34,423 bases of DNA from positions 1 through 34,423 of IMG/VR virus record IMGVR_UViG_3300036985_000932; one strand, written 5' to 3'. The DNA comes from a virus. The notes beneath the pieces were generated by a model. It did not search any database. It was not told where the DNA came from and saw only the letters and a program-made list of their open reading frames with translations. Shown here piece after piece: positions 20,045 through 27,888 of the stretch. Position 1 is the stretch's first letter, and each line of letters starts with the position of its first letter. A program made the position numbers and the translations under genes.

Positions 20045-23014
20045 ATGGCTGACACATTAGAGAAAGGACCAATTCCAGATACTCCACCTGCTGAATCTGG
20101 AGCAACACAAGGTGCTATTGCAGGTATTGCTGCAATAAAAAAAGCGTGTGCATCAGAAGGAATTGATTCTAATTATGCCATTTGTGCATTGTTAGGTATA
20201 GCTGGGGTAGAGAGTAAGTGGTTATATACTGCCGAAGAAATATATGGGTATTCTAAAAAAGGATTAATGAATGGTCCATTCAAACCTATGCCAGAAGCAG
20301 AAGCAGAAAAATGGTGTAATCCAGTTTCAAAAGGATACACCAGAGTTCAATTTTTTGGGTGGTTATATGGAACAAGAAAACCAAACGGAACACCTGCTGA
20401 TGGTAATTATTTTGGTCGAGGATTCATACAAATAACCACTAAGGCAAATTATAAAGCAGTAGGAAAAATTCTAGGGTTAGACCTAGTAAACGAACCTGCA
20501 AAAGTTACTTCTGACATAGATACAGGTGCTAGAATAGCAGTTGCTTTCTTGAAGATGAACATCCCTAATTGGAAGCAAGATCAGTACCTCCCTTCATTCT
20601 TCGAAAAGTTAAAGAGAGTTGTTAAAGGTGATCCTGCTGGTTGGGATCTAAAGAGACAATATTATGAATATTTCTTGGGTGGGAAATCTGCGGCACCTCC
20701 AACTAATAAAGATCCAAGCACTACCACTGTTAATAAATCTCCTAAAGAAATAGAAGCAGCTCCTCCTAGCAAAAGAGAAGCATACACCGAAGATAGAACT
20801 GCTAATTTTAATACAGAGGGATTCACTGATCCAGAAGGGAAATATCCTCTTAGAGATTTTATGAACGAGCCAGATACCAATAGACTCGCTCGTGGTATTA
20901 TAGATGGAACTCATGTAAATTTTAAAGATTCTTCTAGAATGACTGGTATACCTGTTGCTAATGGTGGATCGTATGACCAACCTCAGTCTGCTTATAATAC
21001 AGTCTATCCATTTAATAAAGTATTTGAATCTGAAGCTGGTCATGTATTAGAATTTGATGATAGTCCAGATGGTGAACGTGTAAATCTATATCATAAGAAA
21101 GGAACATTTATTGAAATAGATCCTAACGGTTCTCAAATCAATTATATCGTTGGTGATGGGTTTTATCTTACAGAAAACAATGGAAACATCTTTATAAATG
21201 GGACTTGTAACATAACTTCAGCAGGACCAATGAACATCCTATGTCAAGGAGATGCAAATATCGAAGTTGATGGTCAAGTAGATGCAGTATTCCATAATAA
21301 TGTTAATATGGGAGTTGCTAATGATTTGTGCCTTGCTGTTGGTGGAGATTACAATGTTCTAGTTGAAGGAAACTACAATGTTGAGGTAGGTAAAACTTCT
21401 AACACCAGATCTATTGGATCAATGGCGATTGAATCTACTGATATCTTAAAATTGAAGACTGCTAAGACAATAAGTATGGAGGGTGGCGACACTGCTTCTA
21501 CTGCTGAAACATTAATGAAAATGTCAAGTAGTTTCAAACTAGAAACACCTGCCGATTTTCAAATTAAAGCAAATACCTTTACATTAGATATTGCAACAGA
21601 TACTAAAATAAGAACAAAGACCTTGTTAGTTGAAGTTGAAGAAACAACTAAAATTAAAACAGATAAATTCCAATTAGATACAAAAACAGATACTAAGATT
21701 AAAACAGATAAGTTTCAATTGGATGGGACAACATCTACAAATATTCTTACTGGAATGTTTAATACTACTACAACTATGGGTGTTCTTCAACTTAATTCTG
21801 TTGGAACTGCTGTTATAAATGCTGGTGGATTAATATCTAATACTGCCCCAATAATAAACCTTAACAGTGGTGCAATACCACCAGTAGTAATTCCTCCTAT
21901 AACTAAAATATCAGATAAGGTTGAACCATTAGCATTATTGGGTGCTCCAAAAGTTCCTGTTGATTTTGGTGGAGATGCTGTTAAGGATAGAAAAGAAGAA
22001 CAAGTTCTTGTTGATACTATATTAAATCCTGCTGGTGAATATAATCCTTTGACAATTTCTATGAGTGTATTACAACCTTTCTTAGGTGGTGTAGATAGTG
22101 TATTACAGAGTTTTGGTATCAATATAGGCACAGCTACTGCTACTAACATATATGAACCAAAATATTCAAATGTTCCTATCGAAACTAAAACTTCCCTGTC
22201 TGCTGCAGGTAAAGCAAGTTCTCATAGATTAGTTGTTCCTCCAGAGGATACCGCTCATAAGTATGGAAGTGAAAATTTAATTCCTCCAGAAAGACATTCT
22301 GAAGCAACATCTAAATACGAAACTGAAGAAGATTGGGCTAGTGTTGGTGGACAGAAATTAGAACATAAAATATCATCGACTAGTGACTATGAACATAATC
22401 ACGTTGAACCTACTGCCGAAGAATCATCTGCTCCTTCAGGTGGGGTTTCTGGTGGAACTGATATTTCTCAAGATAAACTTACTGATATAAATGGAAGAGA
22501 TGATTTTCCTCTAAGTTATCCTTTATCTAAACATTTCACTTTAGGTATGTTATGTAAGGATGGCAATTTACAGGAACAAACTATAGCTGGTACATTATAT
22601 ACAAAAGCCAATATAGTTGCTAATTTATCTGAATTATGTGAAAATATATTAGAAAAAATATATGATGAACTTGGTCCTTGTCAAGGGGGCGGAAGTGGTG
22701 CTACTTGGAGAATTTCTGATGGATTTAGACCTAATAATAGAGCAAATTCTAAAGGGTCTAAAACTTCACACCATCTAAAAGGCAGAGCTGCAGATATTCA
22801 ATTGGTAACACCAAATAAGATAGCTGACTTATATGATTTGTGTGTTAAATTAGAAAAGATATTACCATATCAAGAATGTTTTATGGAATATGCTAAAGGT
22901 GGAAAATCTAGATGGATACATTTGGCTTATGATAAAAACAATTCTGCTAAAGAAGTTACTACTCAGGTCGAGTGGAAAAAGAAATCTAATAAAATAGAAA
23001 AACTTTATTCATAA
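20045..23014 (+). CDS. Tail spike with GH19-like muramidase, beta-helix and M15 peptidase
   Basis: Residues about 25-215 resemble GH19 chitinase-like lysozymes: GVESKW with Glu56, EEIYGYS (Glu65) and GRGFIQITTKANY at 124-136. Residues about 290-620 form a gp5-type beta-helix with short repeating strands (GNYNVEVG, TKIKTDKFQLD twice). A linker leads to a C-terminal peptidase M15-type domain (about 800-985) with SHHLKGRAADI (His910, Asp917) and WIHLAYD (His959) as zinc ligands. The protein should pierce and digest the host envelope: one domain cuts glycan, the other peptide cross-links. At 989 residues it is far larger than the equivalent part of T4 gp5 (575 in total). Confidence 0.82.
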   Translation: MADTLEKGPIPDTPPAESGATQGAIAGIAAIKKACASEGIDSNYAICALLGIAGVESKWLYTAEEIYGYSKKGLMNGPFKPMPEAEAEKWCNPVSKGYTRVQFFGWLYGTRKPNGTPADGNYFGRGFIQITTKANYKAVGKILGLDLVNEPAKVTSDIDTGARIAVAFLKMNIPNWKQDQYLPSFFEKLKRVVKGDPAGWDLKRQYYEYFLGGKSAAPPTNKDPSTTTVNKSPKEIEAAPPSKREAYTEDRTANFNTEGFTDPEGKYPLRDFMNEPDTNRLARGIIDGTHVNFKDSSRMTGIPVANGGSYDQPQSAYNTVYPFNKVFESEAGHVLEFDDSPDGERVNLYHKKGTFIEIDPNGSQINYIVGDGFYLTENNGNIFINGTCNITSAGPMNILCQGDANIEVDGQVDAVFHNNVNMGVANDLCLAVGGDYNVLVEGNYNVEVGKTSNTRSIGSMAIESTDILKLKTAKTISMEGGDTASTAETLMKMSSSFKLETPADFQIKANTFTLDIATDTKIRTKTLLVEVEETTKIKTDKFQLDTKTDTKIKTDKFQLDGTTSTNILTGMFNTTTTMGVLQLNSVGTAVINAGGLISNTAPIINLNSGAIPPVVIPPITKISDKVEPLALLGAPKVPVDFGGDAVKDRKEEQVLVDTILNPAGEYNPLTISMSVLQPFLGGVDSVLQSFGINIGTATATNIYEPKYSNVPIETKTSLSAAGKASSHRLVVPPEDTAHKYGSENLIPPERHSEATSKYETEEDWASVGGQKLEHKISSTSDYEHNHVEPTAEESSAPSGGVSGGTDISQDKLTDINGRDDFPLSYPLSKHFTLGMLCKDGNLQEQTIAGTLYTKANIVANLSELCENILEKIYDELGPCQGGGSGATWRISDGFRPNNRANSKGSKTSHHLKGRAADIQLVTPNKIADLYDLCVKLEKILPYQECFMEYAKGGKSRWIHLAYDKNNSAKEVTTQVEWKKKSNKIEKLYS

Positions 23015-23023
23015 GGAATTGAT

Positions 23024-23326
23024 ATGCCAGGAGTAGCAAGAAAATCAGGAACAGATACAGTAAGCACAGGTCATGGTTGTACCAGTACAACAGCAACTAA
23101 TGCTGGTTCTTCTACTGTATTTGTTGATGGTATAGGTGCTTGTAGATTAGGAGATACCATTCAAATTCATACAACACCTGCAGGTCAATACTGTGTCCCA
23201 CATTCAGCATCAATAAACGCTGGTTCTTCTACTGTATATGTTGATGGTATTGCTATTGCTAGACAAGGAGATTCTGCGGATGCAGGAAACATAACATCAG
23301 GTTCTTCTACAGTTTTTGCTGGTTAA
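23024..23326 (+). CDS. 5.4: PAAR-repeat spike tip protein (gp5.4-like)
   Basis: This 100-residue protein starts MPGVARKSGTD and has three GSSTVxVDG-type repeats, two of them with the following GD (ACRLGD, IARQGD). Its histidines and cysteines (GHGC, CVPHS) fit the PAAR metal site. PAAR proteins sharpen the spike tip in T4 (gp5.4) and type VI secretion. Position directly after the spike gene agrees. Ten bases separate the genes. Confidence 0.92.
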   Translation: MPGVARKSGTDTVSTGHGCTSTTATNAGSSTVFVDGIGACRLGDTIQIHTTPAGQYCVPHSASINAGSSTVYVDGIAIARQGDSADAGNITSGSSTVFAG

Positions 23327-23333
23327 AAGGGGA

Positions 23334-23341
23334 AATAAATA
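23334..23341 (+). promoter_or_regulatory. Candidate late promoter AATAAATA before gp25
   Basis: AATAAATA ends five bases before the gp25 ATG (23347). The stretch from box to start (ACTATATGAAAAA) closely resembles that of gp4 (TTCTATATGAAAAA). AAGGGG lies 14 or more bases from the ATG, too far for an ideal ribosome-binding site. Confidence 0.4.
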
Positions 23342-23346
23342 ACTAT

Positions 23347-23964
23347 ATGAAAAACACAAGAACATTCACAGACTTAGATCTAAACTTCCTTCCAGCACCA
23401 TCATCGCAAGATAGATATGCTGGTATAGGAACAATTGCATTTACTAATCTGAATACTATAGTAACAGGAACAAATACTATTTTCCTAACATTCTTAGATA
23501 TCAATAATAATCTTTATGTCAATAATGTATTTTTAGGAAAGATTAAATCTATTATTTCGGATACATCCATAGAACTTTATGAGGTTGTGCCTCTTCCCAG
23601 TGAAATAGATATTGAATATACATATTCTTTACCTGCAGATATATCAGTGAAGACTGATGCTAATGCAATAAAAGCAGCAGTGAAACATTTAGTTCTTACT
23701 TCAAATTATGAAAGACATTTTCATAGTGATATAGGTTCTCAAGTTAGAGCAATTATGTTTGAACCTGCAACTCCTATGACACAAATACTATTGCAAAGAT
23801 CTATTGTAGATGTTATAAATTCATATGAACCCAGAGTCCAATTAATAGAAGTAATAGTTAGTTTAGATAATCCATCATACTCTGCTAATGTTACTATCTA
23901 TTTCCAGATTATAAATACTACACAACCACTAAGAATTGACTTAGTATTAGAAAGAGCACGTTAA
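23347..23964 (+). CDS. 25: gp25-like baseplate wedge / inner-ring protein with inserted domain
   Basis: The gp25 signature is present in two parts: FTDLDLNFLPAP at residues 7-18 and, after an insertion, DISVKTDANAIKAAVKHLVLTSNYERHFHSDIGSQVRAIMFEP, the conserved core of gp25/TssE. gp25 starts sheath assembly on the baseplate. At 205 residues it exceeds T4's 132 because about 70 residues (24-95) with a VTGTNTIFLTFL...VNNVFLGKIKSIISDTSIEL pattern are inserted in the N-terminal region; such small beta domains occur in other phage tail proteins. Confidence 0.9.
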   Translation: MKNTRTFTDLDLNFLPAPSSQDRYAGIGTIAFTNLNTIVTGTNTIFLTFLDINNNLYVNNVFLGKIKSIISDTSIELYEVVPLPSEIDIEYTYSLPADISVKTDANAIKAAVKHLVLTSNYERHFHSDIGSQVRAIMFEPATPMTQILLQRSIVDVINSYEPRVQLIEVIVSLDNPSYSANVTIYFQIINTTQPLRIDLVLERAR

Positions 23965-23979
23965 AAGGGATATACTATA

Positions 23980-25779
23980 GTGGCTACCAATAATAAGATA
24001 ACAACTACAGAATTAGATTTTGACAATATCAAATCTAATATCAAGTCATTTCTTCGAGGGCAATCAGACCTTAGTGATTACGATTTTGAGGGTTCTGGTC
24101 TTTCAGTTCTATTAGATGTATTAGCATATAATACACATTACAATGCACTGTATACTAATCTTGCGGTTAATGAATCATTCCTAGATTCTGCTGTTAAAAG
24201 AGAAAGTGTTGTATCTAGAGCATTTGAATTAGGTTATCTACCTAGATCTGCTTCCACATCTATAGCAAAAGTTAATATTAAACTGACCAATGTTAGTGGT
24301 GCTCCAGATACAATAGTGTTGAATGCATTAACTCCTTTTACTACCACAGTTAATGGTTCTCCTTATGTTTTTTATAACGATGTTCCTTATATTGCTGTTA
24401 ATACTTCTGGAACATATACCTTTAGTAATGTAAAATTGCTTGAAGGAACTCCTTTAACACAATCTTATGTGGTATCTGATAGTTCTAGATATATCATTTC
24501 AAATACAAATTGTGATATCTCTACATTAACTGTTGGTATATTCAATAACATCAATTCTAGTATTGTAACCAATTTCAGAAAAGTAGATGACATCTTATCG
24601 ATAACTGCAACTGATAATGTTTACTTCATCAAAGAAATAGAAAATGGTTTATATGAAATACAGTTTGGTAATGATAGAATAGGTAAATCTGTTAGTGCTG
24701 GTAATGTTGTTACTTTATCTTATTTTGTCACCAATAAAGCAGTTGCCAATGGTGCTAAAGTATTCAGCAGTGGTTCACTTAGTAATTATACTATTTCTAC
24801 TGTGTCGTCTTCTAGAGGTGGTGCCGAAGCAGAAACTATTGAAGAAATTAAACATAATTCTCCAAGATTCTATAGTGCTTCAAACAGAGCTGTAACCAAC
24901 GAGGATTATAGAGCAATTATAATAAATAATTTCCCAAATGTTAAAGCTATTCAAGTTTGGGGGGGTGATGAAGATATCCCTCCAGTATATGGTAAGGTAT
25001 TCATTTCTATTGCTCCAAAAGATAATGTAGTTCTAACAGATGCTGAAAAGGTTATTATCAAAGAAGATATATTAAGATCTAAAAAGGTCGTTACTATTAC
25101 ACCAGAATTTGTTGATCCAACCTATCTCAATATAGCATTGAAAACAACAATATATTACGATCCTAATGTTACTACTCAAACTGCAAATACTTTGGTTACG
25201 CAAGTCAAAAATAACATTTTGAAATATAACGATACAGACCTTAGATTATTCGATTCTATCTTTAGATTTTCGAAACTGATGAATATTATTGATTCTACTG
25301 ACCAATCTATTACCAGTAATATTTCTAGTTTTACAATATCTAGAAGGTTGTTGCCTAAGTTTAATATTATTGCCAATTATAATTTCCATATTGAAAATCC
25401 AATCTATAATGCTGGGGTTCCAGAAAACGCAGTAACAAGCAATGGATTTTATGTTTTTAATGATTCTAAAATACAATATATCAGAGATGATGGTTTTGGT
25501 AACCTACAAAGATATTATTTAGATTCTAATAATAATATAGTAGTCGTTAATAGTAAACAAGGCACTGTTACATATAGTACTGGAGAAATTAACTTAGTCG
25601 CATTGAACATTACTAGGTTAGTCCAAGCAGAACTTATTTTTACATTGAAGTTACAATCTAATGATATTATTTCAATTAGAGAACATATTGTTCGAATAGA
25701 ACCATTACAGTTAGTTGTAAGTGCAATAGCAGAAACAAAGGTGGTTGGTTCTCAATATATATTTACACCAAGTAGATAA
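23980..25779 (+). CDS. 6: gp6-like baseplate wedge protein
   Basis: The start is GTG at 23980, preceded by AAAGGGA; no ATG lies nearby. The 599-residue product (T4 gp6: 660) shows FLRGQSDLSDYDFEGSGLSVLLDVLAYNTHYNALYTNLAVNESFLDSA and VSRAFELGYLPRSASTS at the N-terminus. A later NEDYRAIIINNFPNVKAIQVWGGDED and PPVYGKVFISI are typical of gp6/TssF-type proteins. gp6 joins the wedges into the ring around the hub and triggers sheath contraction. It follows gp25 as in gene clusters of related phages. Confidence 0.92.
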   Translation: MATNNKITTTELDFDNIKSNIKSFLRGQSDLSDYDFEGSGLSVLLDVLAYNTHYNALYTNLAVNESFLDSAVKRESVVSRAFELGYLPRSASTSIAKVNIKLTNVSGAPDTIVLNALTPFTTTVNGSPYVFYNDVPYIAVNTSGTYTFSNVKLLEGTPLTQSYVVSDSSRYIISNTNCDISTLTVGIFNNINSSIVTNFRKVDDILSITATDNVYFIKEIENGLYEIQFGNDRIGKSVSAGNVVTLSYFVTNKAVANGAKVFSSGSLSNYTISTVSSSRGGAEAETIEEIKHNSPRFYSASNRAVTNEDYRAIIINNFPNVKAIQVWGGDEDIPPVYGKVFISIAPKDNVVLTDAEKVIIKEDILRSKKVVTITPEFVDPTYLNIALKTTIYYDPNVTTQTANTLVTQVKNNILKYNDTDLRLFDSIFRFSKLMNIIDSTDQSITSNISSFTISRRLLPKFNIIANYNFHIENPIYNAGVPENAVTSNGFYVFNDSKIQYIRDDGFGNLQRYYLDSNNNIVVVNSKQGTVTYSTGEINLVALNITRLVQAELIFTLKLQSNDIISIREHIVRIEPLQLVVSAIAETKVVGSQYIFTPSR

Positions 25780-25781
25780 CG

Positions 25782-27422
25782 ATGGCATATAAAATACCAG
25801 CAGTATCGGCAATATCAAATCAGTTTCCTGAGTTTGTTAAGGAAGATTACCCACGTTTCATTAGATTTGTTGAATTATATTACGAGTTTCTAAAGAATTC
25901 AGATATCGAAGCTATTGGTGAAAGTTTCGATTCTATTCGTGATGTTGATACAACAATGGATAAGTTTATCGATTCTCTTTGGAAAGAGTTTGGTATAAAT
26001 GTTCCAAGAACAAACATAGCGAATGATAAACATTTTCTAAAACATATTAAAGATTTCTATTCTACGAAAGGTAGTGAGGAATCGTTTAGGATTCTATTCA
26101 GACATTTATTCAATGAAGAAATAGAAATAAAATATCCTCAAGAGTATATGTTAAGAACATCTGATGGAGAATGGATTCAAGATGTATCTTTTTTGGTGTC
26201 TGTTTCTGAAGGCGATATCTATGATATAGTTGGACAACAGATAACTATATCTACTTCTCTTCAAAATATTCCATTACAAGTTACTAGAGTTAGAGCATTA
26301 AATGATTTATATGAGGTTTTTATAACTAAAACTGATTATGGCGTTATTTCATACGGGGATATCATATCTTTTAATGGGTGTGTTGCTACTATTGAAAAAA
26401 CAATTTCAAAGGTTCCAGTTATTACAACAGGAACTGGTTTCTATTTGGGTCAATTGTTTAATATATCCTCTGTAACAGGTTCTAATGCTAAAATAAAAGT
26501 TACTAGTATAGATTCTAATGGGAATCTAAAAAATGTTGAAGTTATAAATTTTGGTTCTGGGTTTCAATCTTCTTTTTATGCTACTATAACATCAAAGACA
26601 ACAGAAAGTACAGTAAGCGAATTTCCTACAATACGAGATCAAACTCTAGGGTTTATAGATAGTGGATTTATTACAATGGATTCTTATTTTGAAAACAACA
26701 TTGTAAATCCTACATATTCTGGTCAAATCATCACTGAGTTTTATAATGATTATAGTGTATCAGAAAACAGTAATATACAAGATGAAAATACTGCTGTTAT
26801 ACTAGTAGACATAGGAACGATAAGGAAATACCAAGGGTATTATAAAAATGATAAAGGATTCCTTTCTAATGAATATAAACTTCAAGATAGTTATTATTAT
26901 CAGATTTATTCTTATGTAATCTGTTGCACAGAATCTATAAATAAATATAAGGATATAGTAAAGAACCTTATTCATCCAACTGGAACAAAGTTGTTTGGAC
27001 AACAAATCTTAATTAATGAAATTTCTTTAATATCAACATTAGAAATATTAAATAGATTTATACAAATTTCTGCTCAAGATGAGGGGTTTGTTACTGATTC
27101 TAATATCTATACTTTAAACAAACCAGCATCAGATTCTTTCTCTGTAACTGAAATTGAAACACTTAGATTCGGTAAATCAGTTTCAGACTCATTATCAGCA
27201 TCTGAAACAGAAATACTGCGTTTCAATAAATTAGTCTCAGAATCTTTAGATATCGCTGAAGAAGAAACAATATCATTAACTAAATATTTAACAGACGCAT
27301 TTTCTGTATTAGGATTTCTTTATTGGGAGACTGATTATGGAGCATCTGAATATGTAACTACAGAAACACCTGCTATGATTAGTTATACCGATTCCACTTA
27401 TAATATAACACTAACCAATTAA
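25782..27422 (+). CDS. 7: gp7-like wedge protein, C-terminal part only, with repeats
   Basis: Residues 1-300 match the C-terminal third of T4 gp7: FPEFVKEDYPRFIRFVELYYEFL, a DFYSTKGSEESFRILFRHLFNEEIEI block (T4 FYSTKGIEASYKFLFKVLYNEEVEI), and later VKNLIHPTGTKLFG. The large N-terminal half of T4 gp7 (1032 residues) is missing, so this 546-residue version is a minimal form. The end carries three to four repeats of about 19-22 residues (SDSFSVTEIETLRFGK, SDSLSASETEILRFNK, SESLDIAEEETISLTK). Begins three bases after gp6. Confidence 0.82.
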   Translation: MAYKIPAVSAISNQFPEFVKEDYPRFIRFVELYYEFLKNSDIEAIGESFDSIRDVDTTMDKFIDSLWKEFGINVPRTNIANDKHFLKHIKDFYSTKGSEESFRILFRHLFNEEIEIKYPQEYMLRTSDGEWIQDVSFLVSVSEGDIYDIVGQQITISTSLQNIPLQVTRVRALNDLYEVFITKTDYGVISYGDIISFNGCVATIEKTISKVPVITTGTGFYLGQLFNISSVTGSNAKIKVTSIDSNGNLKNVEVINFGSGFQSSFYATITSKTTESTVSEFPTIRDQTLGFIDSGFITMDSYFENNIVNPTYSGQIITEFYNDYSVSENSNIQDENTAVILVDIGTIRKYQGYYKNDKGFLSNEYKLQDSYYYQIYSYVICCTESINKYKDIVKNLIHPTGTKLFGQQILINEISLISTLEILNRFIQISAQDEGFVTDSNIYTLNKPASDSFSVTEIETLRFGKSVSDSLSASETEILRFNKLVSESLDIAEEETISLTKYLTDAFSVLGFLYWETDYGASEYVTTETPAMISYTDSTYNITLTN

Positions 27423-27431
27423 GGAACCAAA

Positions 27432-27878
27432 ATGGACGTAAAAGAACAATTAAAAATGACTGGTGCATTAACTATCGTTAAAACTAATGCAGATGGTATA
27501 ATAGTAGACAAAAGACATATACCTAATTTGGTAGTAACTACAGGTAAAAATCATATCATATCTAGAATGATTGGAACCACCGATGGTGTTATGACTCATA
27601 TGGGTGTAGGTACTGGTATAGTTTCTCCAGTTGCTGGTGATACTGCTTTAGGAACTGCTTTAGGTGCAAGAATTGCTTTAACTTCTGCAACACAAGCTGC
27701 TAATGTTGTGACTTATGTTACTTCATTTATTGCAGGTGTTTCTACAGGTGCAATCACAGAAGCTGGTATATTTAATGCTTCTACTTCTGGAACAATGTTA
27801 TGTAGAACTATTTTTCCAGTAGTCAATAAAGAACCAGGCGATAGTATAGTAATTACTTGGGTTGTAACAATTTCTTAA
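27432..27878 (+). CDS. Virion structural protein (tail/baseplate, 148 aa)
   Basis: The glycine/alanine/threonine-rich protein has a MTHMGVGTGIVSPVAGDTALGTALGARIAL segment and an end pattern GAITEAGIFNASTSGTMLCRT...SIVITWVVTIS. I recall the latter from tail proteins of many myoviruses and siphoviruses, where it forms a beta-sandwich. It lies between gp7 and gp8, where T4 has no gene. AAGGAA precedes the ATG. It may decorate the baseplate or carry a fibre. Confidence 0.65.
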   Translation: MDVKEQLKMTGALTIVKTNADGIIVDKRHIPNLVVTTGKNHIISRMIGTTDGVMTHMGVGTGIVSPVAGDTALGTALGARIALTSATQAANVVTYVTSFIAGVSTGAITEAGIFNASTSGTMLCRTIFPVVNKEPGDSIVITWVVTIS

Positions 27879-27888
27879 CGGAATACAG

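Noticed and set aside
26936-26943. TATAAATA inside the gp7-like gene
   Set aside because: It matches the late promoter box but lies deep in coding sequence about 490 bases before the next gene; chance matches are expected in AT-rich DNA.
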